Below are positions 55,533 to 63,716 of a stretch of 64,000 nt of DNA, piece after piece. Under the pieces are notes generated by a model. It made no database searches. It was not told where the DNA came from and saw only the letters and a program-made list of their open reading frames with translations. Numbering within the stretch: position 1 is the stretch's first letter; every line of letters starts with the position of its first letter. A program made the position numbers and the translations under genes. Source of the DNA: Nocardioides sp. W7 (GTDB lineage Bacteria; Actinomycetota; Actinomycetes; Propionibacteriales; Nocardioidaceae). The stretch is from contig NZ_CP095078.1 in NCBI RefSeq assembly GCF_022919075.1, positions 2,542,001 through 2,606,000 of the forward strand. Reading direction: 5' to 3'.

Positions 55533-57931
55533 GCACCACGACCTGCTCGCAGCCGGGTTGCACCGGCAGCATCCTCGACGGCTACTGCGACGTGTGCGGC
55601 ATGGCCGCCGACTCCGGGGGAGCGTCCACCGCGACCCCGGCGCCCGCCGCTGCGCCGGCCGCGCCCGCAGCGCCGGCCGCGTCGGTCGCGGCCACCGCCG
55701 ACGGCACGCCCTGCACCCAGCCCGGGTGCACGGGCAAGATCCTCGACGGCTACTGCGACGTCTGCGGGTCGCCGCCGGCCTCGGTCGGGACCGCACCTGC
55801 CGTCGCCGGCGAGGTCGCGCCGATGGGTGGCGGCGAGGTGTCGGTCGCCACCGCCGCCTCCAGCGTCCGCTCGGCGGCGATCGGGTCCCGGCTGGCGCAG
55901 ACGTCCGGCACGTCGAGCACCCGGCGTACCCGCACCGGCTCCCAGCGGATGCGGGCGGCCCGGCTGGGCGCGGGCCTCACCGTCGTACCCCCCGCCCCCG
56001 CGGTCGACGCGAGCAAGGCGATCCAGCCCGACCCGCAGGTGCCCGAGGACAAGCGCACCTGCTCCAAGTGCGGCACCGCGATCGGGCGCACCGTCGACGG
56101 CCGACCGGGTCGCACCGAGGGGTTCTGCCCGCAGTGCGGCCAGCAGTTCTCCTTCACCCCGAAGCTGCACCCGGGCGACCTGGTCGCGGGCCAGTACGAG
56201 GTCGTCGGCGCGATCGCCCACGGCGGTCTCGGCTGGATCTACCTCGCCCGCGACAAGAACGTCTCCGACCGGTGGGTGGTCCTCAAGGGCTTGCTCAACT
56301 CCGGCGACCCCGACGCGCTGGCGGCGGCGATCGCCGAGCAGCAGTTCCTCGCGCAGGTCGAGCACCCGCTGATCGTCGAGATCTACAACTTCGTCACCCA
56401 CGAGGGTGCCGGCTACATCGTCATGGAGTACGTCGGCGGCAAGTCGCTCAAGCAGATCCTCAAGGCCCGGATGGTCGCCCACAACGGCGTGTACGACGCG
56501 CTGCCGGTCGACCAGGCGCTGGCCTACCTGCTGGAGGTGCTGCCGGCGTTCCAGTACCTCCACGACCTCGGGCTCGTCTACTGCGACTTCAAGCCCGACA
56601 ACCTGATCCAGGTCGGCGACGCGGTGAAGCTGATCGACCTCGGCGGCGTGCGACGCATCGACGACGAGGACTCCGCCATCTACGGCACCGTCGGCTACCA
56701 GGCGCCAGAGGTGGCCGAGGTCGGGCCGAGCGTGGCGTCCGACATCTACACGATCGGCCGGACGCTGGTCGTGCTGTGCATGGAGTTCCGGGGCTACCAG
56801 GGCACCTACCTGCACACGCTGCCGCCGCCGGAGACGACGCCGCTGTTCCAGCAGCACGACTCGCTCTACTGGCTGATCGCCAAGTGCTGCGCGCCCGACC
56901 CGGCCGACCGGTTCGCCTCCGCCGACGAGCTGCGGGCCCAGCTGATCGGGGTGCTCCGTGAGGTGGTCGCCGCCCGCACCCGGGGCACCGCGCTCACCTC
57001 GGCCGCCTCGGTGCTCTTCGAGTCGCCGGCCACGGCGACCTCGACGTTGTCCTGGACCGCGCTGCCCGACCTGCGCCCCGACACCACCGACTCCCAGCAC
57101 GGCTGGCTCGCCAGCATCGGGGCGAGTGACCCGGCCGAGCGGCTGGCCAACCTGGCGCAGGCTCCCGAGGACTCCGCCGAGGTGCTGCTCGCCCGGGCCC
57201 ACGCGGCCCTCGACCTGGCGGACGGCGCAGCCGCTCACGGTCACGCCGCCGCGCTGCTGGCGGCCGACCCGTGGGACTGGCGCGCGCTGTGGCTGGACGG
57301 CCTGGCCTACCTCCAGCAGGAGGACTGGCAGGCCGCGCAGTCCGCGTTCAGCGCGGTCTACCAGCAGGTGCCGGGTGAGCTCGCGCCCAAGCTCGCGCTG
57401 GCGGTCGCCTGCGAGCGGGGCGGGTTGCCGGACGTCGCCGAGGGTCTCTACGCCACCTGTGCCGCCACCGATGCGACGTACGTCGCTCCCGCGGCCTTCG
57501 GGATGTCGCGGGTCCGCGCCGAGCGCGGCGACACCGCCGGTGCGGTGGCGGCGCTCGACATGGTCCCGAAGACCAGCCGCGGCTACCCCGAGAGCCGGCA
57601 GCTGCGTGCCGAGGTGCTGCTCGCGGGCAGCGGCTCCGACCTGGCCGTGCTCGACCAGGCGATGCGCAGCATCGAGTCGGTCTCGATGGACCCGACCGCG
57701 CGCCAGCGCTACACGGTGCGGATCCTCACCGAGGCGCTCTCGGTCGTGACGAGCGGGCAAGCCACCACCCGGGCCGGGGTCAAGGTCGGCGAGCACGTCG
57801 CCAACGAGGCCGGCCTGCGGGCCGGCCTGGAGAAGGCCTACCGGGCGCTGGCGCGCGAGGCGCCACTGCTCCAGGACCGGGTCACCCTGGTCAACCAGGC
57901 GAACGCCGTAAGGAGCTGGACGCTGACGTGA
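55529..57931 (+). CDS. pknG: Serine/threonine protein kinase PknG
   Basis: The 800-residue kinase keeps PknG architecture and adds to it. Two copies of a zinc-knuckle motif (QPGCTGxILDGYCDVCG) lie at about 8-24 and 63-80. A rubredoxin-like domain with CSKCG and CPQCG follows at about 180-210. The kinase domain spans about 225-490, with Lys253, an unusual catalytic loop YCDFKPDN (Asp353) in place of HRD, and DLG (Asp370) in place of DFG. A TPR-like C-terminal domain completes it. In mycobacteria PknG phosphorylates GarA, an FHA protein, to control glutamate metabolism; an FHA protein is encoded here too. Confidence 0.94.
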   Translation: MSTTTCSQPGCTGSILDGYCDVCGMAADSGGASTATPAPAAAPAAPAAPAASVAATADGTPCTQPGCTGKILDGYCDVCGSPPASVGTAPAVAGEVAPMGGGEVSVATAASSVRSAAIGSRLAQTSGTSSTRRTRTGSQRMRAARLGAGLTVVPPAPAVDASKAIQPDPQVPEDKRTCSKCGTAIGRTVDGRPGRTEGFCPQCGQQFSFTPKLHPGDLVAGQYEVVGAIAHGGLGWIYLARDKNVSDRWVVLKGLLNSGDPDALAAAIAEQQFLAQVEHPLIVEIYNFVTHEGAGYIVMEYVGGKSLKQILKARMVAHNGVYDALPVDQALAYLLEVLPAFQYLHDLGLVYCDFKPDNLIQVGDAVKLIDLGGVRRIDDEDSAIYGTVGYQAPEVAEVGPSVASDIYTIGRTLVVLCMEFRGYQGTYLHTLPPPETTPLFQQHDSLYWLIAKCCAPDPADRFASADELRAQLIGVLREVVAARTRGTALTSAASVLFESPATATSTLSWTALPDLRPDTTDSQHGWLASIGASDPAERLANLAQAPEDSAEVLLARAHAALDLADGAAAHGHAAALLAADPWDWRALWLDGLAYLQQEDWQAAQSAFSAVYQQVPGELAPKLALAVACERGGLPDVAEGLYATCAATDATYVAPAAFGMSRVRAERGDTAGAVAALDMVPKTSRGYPESRQLRAEVLLAGSGSDLAVLDQAMRSIESVSMDPTARQRYTVRILTEALSVVTSGQATTRAGVKVGEHVANEAGLRAGLEKAYRALAREAPLLQDRVTLVNQANAVRSWTLT

Positions 57932-59085
57932 GCACCACCACCTGTCCCACCTGCGGGACCACTGTCGCCGAGGACGCGCGGTTCTGCGAGGGCTGCGGCA
58001 CCCCGCTCGGCGGTACGGCGCCCGCGGCACCGACCGCGGCCGAGATCGACGCGCTGGCGCCGATCAGCGCGCCGACGTACCGCACCCCGGCAGCGCCGCC
58101 GCCGACCCCGGTCCGCACCTGCCTGTCGTGTGCGGGGAAGGTCGGACCGGACGGCTACTGCGAGGTGTGCGGCACCAAGGCGCCCAGCGAACGCGACCAC
58201 TTCCGCGAGGCGCCGGCGTCCTGGGTGGCGGGGGTGTGCGATCGCGGCATCCGCCACCACCGCAACGAGGACGCGATGGCGCTGCTTGCCTCGCAGACGC
58301 CGGGGGAGCGGGCCGTGCTCGTCGTCCTCGACGGGGTCTCCAACTCCATCGACTCCGACGTGGGCTCGCTCGCCGGGGCGCGGGCGGCTCGCGAGGTGCT
58401 GCGCACGCCCCTCCCGCGGGGGATGGGCACGCCCGAGAGCCGGAGCGCCGCCGTCATGAAGGTGCTGACCGAGGCTGCCGTCGCCGCGAACGCCGCCGTG
58501 ATCGCCACGACCGACCCGTCCTCGACCAACCCCGCGTCGGCGACGTACGCCGTGGCGGTGCTCGAGGGCAGCATGCTGGCCCACGCCAACATCGGCGACT
58601 CGCGGGTCTACTGGCTGCCCGACGGCGGCCCGGGACGCCAGCTCAGCATCGACGACTCCGCGGCCCAGATGCAGATCGAGGCCGGGATGTCGCGCGCCGA
58701 GGCGGAGAGCGGCCCGCAGGCCCACGCGATCACCCGCTGGCTGGGCCGGGACGCCCCCGAGATCGCACCGCGGCTCGGGACGCTGGAGCTGGACACCCCC
58801 GGTTGGGTGCTGGTCTGCTCCGACGGGCTGTGGAACTACGCCTCCGAGCCGGACGCGCTCGCCGCGCAGCTCGCGGCCGCGGGCGGCGACCGGGGCGCCC
58901 CACCGGACGAGATCGCGCTCGGCCTGGTCGCGTTCGCGAACGCCCGGGGCGGGCAGGACAACATCACCGCAACCCTGGCGCGGTTCGAACCGGCGCCGGG
59001 GGAGAATGCCAGCGACGCGATCGACGTACCGACCCACGACACCACATCTCACGACACCACTGAGCAAGGGGAGTCCCATGGCTGA
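57928..59085 (+). CDS. PP2C-type protein phosphatase with N-terminal zinc ribbons
   Basis: The 385-residue protein has two small zinc ribbons, CPTCG...CEGCG near 6-24 and CLSCAGKVGPDGYCEVCG near 66-83. A PP2C phosphatase domain follows from about 95 with VLDGVSNSID, NIGDSRVYWL, VLVCSDGLWNYA and GGQDNITATLARF carrying the metal-binding aspartates. It is the natural counterpart of PknG and may reverse its phosphorylations. The second ribbon resembles the PknG knuckles. GTG 57928 overlaps pknG. Confidence 0.93.
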   Translation: MSTTTCPTCGTTVAEDARFCEGCGTPLGGTAPAAPTAAEIDALAPISAPTYRTPAAPPPTPVRTCLSCAGKVGPDGYCEVCGTKAPSERDHFREAPASWVAGVCDRGIRHHRNEDAMALLASQTPGERAVLVVLDGVSNSIDSDVGSLAGARAAREVLRTPLPRGMGTPESRSAAVMKVLTEAAVAANAAVIATTDPSSTNPASATYAVAVLEGSMLAHANIGDSRVYWLPDGGPGRQLSIDDSAAQMQIEAGMSRAEAESGPQAHAITRWLGRDAPEIAPRLGTLELDTPGWVLVCSDGLWNYASEPDALAAQLAAAGGDRGAPPDEIALGLVAFANARGGQDNITATLARFEPAPGENASDAIDVPTHDTTSHDTTEQGESHG

Positions 59086-60355
59086 GTTCACCGCCGCCGT
59101 CTACCAGAACGAGTTCCTTCCCGACGGCGGCACGGACGTGAACGCCATCGTCACGGTGACCTGCTCCGGCGCCGGCACCGCCGGTCAGACCGGCGGCGGC
59201 TCCGCGGGCGAGATCATCATCGTCGACACCTCCGGCTCGATGGGCCCGCAGACGATGGCCGCGGCCAAGCAGGCCGCCCAGGCGGCGCTCGCCGAGATCG
59301 TCGACGGCACCTACTTCGCGGTCATCGCCGGCTCCGACCGCGCGATGCTGGCCTACCCGCAGGTCGCCTCCGGGCCGGGGATGGTGCCGATGGACGCCCG
59401 CACCCGCGCCGCCGCGAGCCAGGCGATCTCGAACTTCCACGGCTCGGGCGGCACGGCCATCAGCACCTGGCTCGACCTCGCCGGCACCATCTTCGCCTCG
59501 GTCCCGGAGGTCACCCAGCGGCACGCCCTGCTGCTGACCGACGGTGAGAACCGCGAGCAGCCGGGCTCCCTGGCCGCGGCCATCAAGCGCGCCACCGGCT
59601 ACTTCCAGTGCGACTGCCGCGGTGCCGGCACCGACTGGCAGGTCGAGGAGATCCGCCAGATCGCCCAGGCGCTGCTCGGCACGGTCGACATCATCCCCAA
59701 GCCCGACCAGATGCAGGCGCAGTTCGAGGAGATCATGCGCGCCGCCATGTCGCGCGGCGTCACCGACGCGCAGCTGCGGATCTGGGCTCCGCAGGGCTCG
59801 CAGGTCCTCTTCGTGCGGCAGGTGTCGCCCTCGGTCGAGGACCTCACCGCCCGGCGCAGCGAGGTCAACCCGCTCACCGGCGCGTACCCCACGGGCGCCT
59901 GGTCCGACGAGTCGCGCGACTACCACGTCGCCGTCCGGGTCGCGGCCAAGGCGATCGGGCAGGAGCAGCTCGCCGCGCGGGTCCAGCTGGCCGTGGGTGA
60001 CCAGGTGGTGGCGCAGGGTCTGGTCAAGGCGACCTGGTCCGGCGACTCCGGCCTGACCGCCCGCATCGACCAGCAAGTCGCCCACTACACGGGTCAGACC
60101 GAGCTGGCGTCGATGATCCAGGAGGGCCTCGCGGCCAAGGCGAGCGGCGACGAGGCCACGGCCACCACGAAGCTGGGCCGGGCGGTCCAGCTCGCGGCCG
60201 AGACCGGCAACGGCGAGGCCACCTCCAAGCTGCGCAAGGTCGTCGACATCGACGACGAGAAGGAGGGCACCGTCCGGCTCAAGCGCGCCGTGGACAAGGC
60301 CGACGAGATGGCCCTCGACACCGCCTCCACCAAGACCACCCGGATCAAGAAGTGA
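59078..60355 (+). CDS. VWA-domain protein
   Basis: The 425-residue protein has a von Willebrand A domain with a complete MIDAS motif: DTSGSMG near residue 50, a Thr in GGTAIST and an Asp in LLTDGENRE. A beta-rich middle part follows, and the C-terminus (about 350-425) is charged and helical, ending in KTTRIKK. There is no signal peptide, so it is cytoplasmic. VWA proteins in signalling clusters usually act as metal-dependent protein-binding hubs. Its frame overlaps the phosphatase gene by 8 bases and the FHA gene by 4. Confidence 0.9.
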   Translation: MAEFTAAVYQNEFLPDGGTDVNAIVTVTCSGAGTAGQTGGGSAGEIIIVDTSGSMGPQTMAAAKQAAQAALAEIVDGTYFAVIAGSDRAMLAYPQVASGPGMVPMDARTRAAASQAISNFHGSGGTAISTWLDLAGTIFASVPEVTQRHALLLTDGENREQPGSLAAAIKRATGYFQCDCRGAGTDWQVEEIRQIAQALLGTVDIIPKPDQMQAQFEEIMRAAMSRGVTDAQLRIWAPQGSQVLFVRQVSPSVEDLTARRSEVNPLTGAYPTGAWSDESRDYHVAVRVAAKAIGQEQLAARVQLAVGDQVVAQGLVKATWSGDSGLTARIDQQVAHYTGQTELASMIQEGLAAKASGDEATATTKLGRAVQLAAETGNGEATSKLRKVVDIDDEKEGTVRLKRAVDKADEMALDTASTKTTRIKK

Positions 60356-61065
60356 TCTGCCCCGCCGGCCACGAGTCGGCCGCCACCGACTACTGCGACG
60401 TCTGCGGGCTCGCGATGGGCGCGGCGCCGGCGTCCGTCGACGCGCCCGCGGGCGCTGCGGACCCCGCCGACGGTGCCTGCCCGAGCTGCGGTGCGGCCAA
60501 CCCGGCCAACGCCCTGTTCTGCGAGGCCTGCGGCTACGACTTCACCACCGGGTCGATGCCGCGTCCGCTGACGCCGCCCGCCGAGGACCCCGCGGCGACG
60601 ATCGCCGCCCCCGTCGTATCGCCCGTCGCGGCGGCTTCGACGAGCACCGCCCCGCCGCTCGCGGACGAGTGGGTGGCCGAGGTCTGGATCGACCCGGACT
60701 GGTACGCCGACCAGAAGTCCACCGACCCGTTGCCCTCGCCGGGCCTGCCCCTGGTCGTCCCGCTGCGCACCACGTCGATCCTGATCGGCCGGGCCTCGCG
60801 CAGCCGCAACATCAACCCCGACATCGACCTGTCGTCCGACAACGGCATCAGCCGCCGGCACGCCCAGCTGACCACCGACGGCACCCGCTGGTTCGTCGAG
60901 GACCTCGGCTCCTCGAACGGCACGTACGTCGGCGACGCCGTCGGCGGCCTCCCGACCGCACCCGTGCCGGTCGGCCAGAAGCAGGAGGTCATGCCCGACG
61001 AGCGGGTCTACCTCGGCGCCTGGACCCGGGTCGTGGTCCGTCGGGCCACGCCCGGCGAGGTGTGA
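60352..61065 (+). CDS. FHA-domain protein with N-terminal zinc ribbons
   Basis: The 237-residue protein starts with CPAGHESAATDYCDVCG and a second ribbon CPSCG...CEACG, then a Pro/Ala linker. A C-terminal FHA domain has ILIGRASRSRNINPDIDLSS, GISRRHAQL and DLGSSNGTYVG, the phosphothreonine-binding residues. It is the likely target or reader of PknG phosphorylation, comparable in role to GarA but with a different N-terminus. GTG 60352 overlaps the VWA stop; this is the last gene of the operon. Confidence 0.92.
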   Translation: MICPAGHESAATDYCDVCGLAMGAAPASVDAPAGAADPADGACPSCGAANPANALFCEACGYDFTTGSMPRPLTPPAEDPAATIAAPVVSPVAAASTSTAPPLADEWVAEVWIDPDWYADQKSTDPLPSPGLPLVVPLRTTSILIGRASRSRNINPDIDLSSDNGISRRHAQLTTDGTRWFVEDLGSSNGTYVGDAVGGLPTAPVPVGQKQEVMPDERVYLGAWTRVVVRRATPGEV

Positions 61066-61091
61066 GCGCGCTTCGCGCGCTCGCACCTCGC

Positions 61092-61422
61092 GCGGGGAGA
61101 GGCTAGGAGCTCGCTTCGCTCGCGCTGTCTTGCCGTTCCGGTGAAACAGGCTCGCTTCGCTCGCGTTTCACCGGGCTGCTCGCGCAGCCGTGGGGGGTCA
61201 CCGTCGCTGCGTTGAGTCGGGGCTCCTGGCGGTTGAGTCGGGGCTCGTGGCGGTTGAGTCGGGCGTACTGGCCGTCGAGTCGGGCGTACTGGTGTTGACT
61301 CGCGGTCGCTACCGGGTCTGCGGCGACGGGCTGCGTCAGCAGCCCGGTGAACCGCGAGCGAAGCGAGCCTGGTTCACCGGAACAGAAAGTACGGCGAGCG
61401 AAGCGAGCTCCTGGCCTCTCCG
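61092..61422. repeat. Long imperfect inverted repeat (about 95-bp arms) around a tandem-repeat core
   Basis: The left arm (61092-61189) and right arm (61329-61422) are complementary over nearly their whole length with few mismatches. Both arms carry GGAGCTCGCTTCGCTCGC, TTCCGGTGAA and a second AGGCTCGCTTCGCTCGCG block in the matching order. The whole region 61066-61448 lacks a convincing gene. A transcript would fold into a very long hairpin. It could be a nonautonomous mobile element or a structured RNA; I see no transposase. Confidence 0.8.
61212..61295 (+). repeat. Four tandem 21-bp repeats inside the inverted repeat
   Basis: Units at 61212, 61233, 61254 and 61275 follow the pattern TTGAGTCGGGGCTCCTGGCGG; the first two differ by one base and the last two vary more. 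A partial fifth unit begins at 61296. The 21-base period equals seven codons, but the reading frames through it are part of long unsupported ORFs. There are no spacers, so this is not CRISPR. Confidence 0.85.
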
Positions 61423-61448
61423 CACCGAACGTGTGCACCGCAGGTGCG

Positions 61449-62018
61449 TCAACGCTTGGTGGCGATGATCGCGGAGGCGTCGGAGGCGACCAGCACCTCG
61501 ACGGCGGTGAAGCGCTCGTCGGTGAGCCACTGCTCGCGCAGCGTGTCGACGCGGCCGTAGGCGATCGGGGGCCAGACCTCGCACGGCGTGAAGTCGTCGA
61601 GTACGACGATGCCGCCCGGCTCGACCAGGCCCGCGATCGCGTCGACGCCGACCTCGGTGGGCTCGCCGGAGTCGAGGAACAGCAGGGAGAACGGGCCCTT
61701 GTCGAGCAGCGTCGACCAGTCGGCGGCGAGCACCTCGACCAGCGGGTCGTCGGCGAAGATCTGGGTGGCGGCCCTGGCGAGCTGGCTGTCCAGCTCCGCG
61801 GTGACGATCCGGGCGCCGTCCCCGCGGACGCCGGAACGCAGCCAGGCGGTGCCGACGCCGCAACCGGTGCCGAACTCCGCCATCGTCCCCCCGCGGGTGG
61901 CGGCGAGGGTCGCGAGCAGCCGTCCGGTCTCGTTGCGGCAGAACGAGACGTAGCCCGCCTTGCGGGAGACGGAGAACGCTCGGGACACGACATCGGGCAG
62001 CTCGGGCGGTGCGCTCAT
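61449..62018 (-). CDS. Class I SAM-dependent methyltransferase (O-methyltransferase-like)
   Basis: The 189-residue protein has the SAM-binding motif I in MAEFGTGCGVGTAWL near residues 45-59, VTAELD as the acidic residue binding ribose, and LLFLDSGEPTEV plus GGIVVLDDFTP as in O-methyltransferase-like proteins. The substrate is unknown. It converges with the signalling operon across the inverted-repeat element, and diverges from the leuB leader. Confidence 0.85.
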   Translation of the reverse strand: MSAPPELPDVVSRAFSVSRKAGYVSFCRNETGRLLATLAATRGGTMAEFGTGCGVGTAWLRSGVRGDGARIVTAELDSQLARAATQIFADDPLVEVLAADWSTLLDKGPFSLLFLDSGEPTEVGVDAIAGLVEPGGIVVLDDFTPCEVWPPIAYGRVDTLREQWLTDERFTAVEVLVASDASAIIATKR

Positions 62019-62118
62019 GGCCGCGAGTCTTTCATTCCGGGAGTGCCGTCCCGGATCGCGGACACAATCCGGAAAGCGGTGGCGGACGTCCGCTGAGCAG
62101 GGTTAGGGTTCGTTCACC

Positions 62119-62163
62119 ATGCGGAGCGTCTTCGTACTTATCGACTGCCGCGGCGAGGCCTGA
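62119..62163 (+). CDS. Putative 14-residue leader peptide of the leuB region
   Basis: The frame reads MRSVFVLIDCRGEA then stop. Residues 4-8 are Val-Phe-Val-Leu-Ile, an enrichment in branched-chain codons expected of an ilv/leu attenuator. TAGGGT at 62104-62109 is a plausible -10 box, putting the transcription start at or next to the ATG, so the peptide would be translated without a leader. Its last codons form the left arm of a hairpin. Confidence 0.55.
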   Translation: MRSVFVLIDCRGEA

Positions 62164-62187
62164 ATCAGAGAGGCCACCTCGCCGCGG
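62148..62187 (+). promoter_or_regulatory. Attenuator hairpin 1 overlapping the leader peptide
   Basis: CCGCGGCGAGG (62148-62158) and CCTCGCCGCGG (62177-62187) are a perfect 11-base inverted repeat that starts within the leader peptide codons. Ribosome position on the leader would decide whether it forms. Confidence 0.55.
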
Positions 62188-62352
62188 TGTTCGGCGTTGC
62201 GGGCCTCTCGATCCTCTTGAAGTTGCCGGTTCCCGGCACGCCTCGATCGAAGACTCCTCCGCGGTGGACGCCATCAGCGTCCGCGACCCGCACCCGCATG
62301 GTTCACCCGCTCTCGTGCGATCCACGAGCCGGGGCTCCGCCCGGAGTGTCTT

Positions 62353-62375
62353 CGTTCCGGGCGTGCCGGAACGAC
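62353..62375 (+). terminator. Hairpin 2 in the leuB leader, possible attenuator terminator
   Basis: TCGTTCCGG (62353-62361) and CCGGAACGA (62367-62375) pair perfectly around a 5-base loop, 37 bases before the small gene at 62412. There is no T run. It could be the terminator or antiterminator stem of the leader. The region 62188-62352 has no other feature I can support. Confidence 0.45.
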
Positions 62376-62411
62376 GAACCCGGCACGTACCCACGGAAAC
62401 GGAGCAGCACG

Positions 62412-62549
62412 ATGTACGACATGTACCCCGACTGGGGCCCCGCTCAGCACCACCCGGACAACCCGCACAGCCACGAGAACGTCACCGCCGCGCTGCAGCG
62501 CTCGCTCGACCTGCGGGACAACGGCGGCCAGCGTCCCGACGACAACTAG
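62412..62549 (+). CDS. Small 45-residue protein upstream of leuB
   Basis: The protein begins [10 protein letters not shown] and is rich in His, Asn and Asp, with [16 protein letters not shown] near the C-terminus as the only likely helix. GGAGCAG precedes the ATG at a normal distance, and leuB starts 10 bases after the stop, so the two are co-transcribed. I do not recognise the family. Codon usage and the strong ribosome site support a real gene. Confidence 0.7.
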   Translation: MYDMYPDWGPAQHHPDNPHSHENVTAALQRSLDLRDNGGQRPDDN

Positions 62550-62559
62550 CGTTGACCCC

Positions 62560-63633
62560 ATGAGCGACTCGAACACCAGCACCGGCACTGTGAACCTGGC
62601 CGTCATCCCCGGCGACGGCATCGGCCAGGAGGTGACCGCGGAGGCCCTCAAGGTCCTCGAGGTCGCGGCTCCCGCCGGCGTGAAGTTCGAGCCCACCCGC
62701 TACGACCTCGGCGCGGAGCGCTACCTCGCGACCGGCGAGGTGCTGCCCGACTCGGTGCTCGGCGAGATCCGCGAGCACGACGTCATCCTGCTCGGGGCGG
62801 TTGGCGGCAAGCCCAACGACCCGAACCTGCCCCCGGGCATCCTCGAGCGCGGCCTGCTGCTGAAGCTGCGCTTCGAGCTCGACCACTACGTCAACCTGCG
62901 CCCGTCCCGGATCTTCCCCGGCGTCCCCGGCCCCCTGGCGAACCCGGGCGAGGTCGACTTCGTCGTCGTCCGCGAGGGCACCGAGGGTCCCTACACCGGC
63001 AACGGCGGCGCGCTGCGCGTCGGTACGCCGGCCGAGGTGGCCACCGAGGTCTCCGTCAACACCGCCTTCGGGGTGGAGCGGGTCGTCCGCGACGCCTTCG
63101 CCCGGGCCCAGCGCCGACCGCGCAAGAAGCTCACCCTGGTCCACAAGACCAACGTCCTCGTGAACGCCGGCTCCGTGTGGTGGCGGCTGTTCCAGGAGGT
63201 CGCCGCGGAGTACCCCGACGTGACGACCGACTACATGCACATCGACGCGGCCATGATCTTCATGACGACCGACCCGGCCCGCTTCGACGTGATCGTCACC
63301 GACAACCTCTTCGGCGACATCATCACCGACCTCGCCGCCGCCATCACCGGCGGCATCGGGCTCGCCGCGTCCGGCAACGTCAACCCCGACCGGACCGCGC
63401 CGAGCATGTTCGAGCCCGTGCACGGCTCCGCGCCGGACATCGCCGGCCAGCAGAAGGCCGACCCGACCGCCGCGATCCTGTCGACGTCGTTGCTGCTCGA
63501 CCACCTCGGCCACCCCGAGGCCGCCGCCGTCATCGAGGCTGCCGTCATCGCCGACCTCGCCGCGCGCGAGTCGGGCGCGACCCGTCGTACCTCCGAGATC
63601 GGCGACGCGATCGCCGCTCGAGTAACTGGCTGA
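62560..63633 (+). CDS. leuB: 3-isopropylmalate dehydrogenase LeuB
   Basis: The 357-residue enzyme oxidises 3-isopropylmalate in leucine synthesis. It has [10 protein letters not shown] at the N-terminus, substrate-contacting arginines in [19 protein letters not shown], and the metal and NAD segments [14 protein letters not shown] and [13 protein letters not shown]. It is the shorter actinobacterial form. An upstream leader peptide and hairpins suggest control by branched-chain amino acids. Confidence 0.95.
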   Translation: MSDSNTSTGTVNLAVIPGDGIGQEVTAEALKVLEVAAPAGVKFEPTRYDLGAERYLATGEVLPDSVLGEIREHDVILLGAVGGKPNDPNLPPGILERGLLLKLRFELDHYVNLRPSRIFPGVPGPLANPGEVDFVVVREGTEGPYTGNGGALRVGTPAEVATEVSVNTAFGVERVVRDAFARAQRRPRKKLTLVHKTNVLVNAGSVWWRLFQEVAAEYPDVTTDYMHIDAAMIFMTTDPARFDVIVTDNLFGDIITDLAAAITGGIGLAASGNVNPDRTAPSMFEPVHGSAPDIAGQQKADPTAAILSTSLLLDHLGHPEAAAVIEAAVIADLAARESGATRRTSEIGDAIAARVTG

Positions 63634-63686
63634 CGCGCACCCCGACGTCCAGGAGGCCCGGTGCGCGTCAGTGCGCCGGGCCTCCT
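63631..63686 (+). terminator. Mutually exclusive hairpins between leuB and ilvE
   Basis: TGACGCGCAC (63631-63640) pairs perfectly with GTGCGCGTCA (63661-63670), and AGGAGGCCCGG (63651-63661) pairs with CCGGGCCTCCT (63676-63686) and is followed by a T-rich CCATTTCTC. The two stems share the middle region and cannot form together. The second looks like a terminator; the first includes the leuB stop codon. Confidence 0.7.
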
Positions 63687-63716
63687 CGCCATTTCTCAGA
63701 CGGAAGAGATAATTTG

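Noticed and set aside
61103..61993. Open frame through the inverted-repeat element with heptad-like QYARLNR repeats
   Set aside because: The repeats come from the 21-bp tandem DNA. The frame overlaps the methyltransferase gene in another frame and has low-complexity composition, so I treat the region as noncoding.
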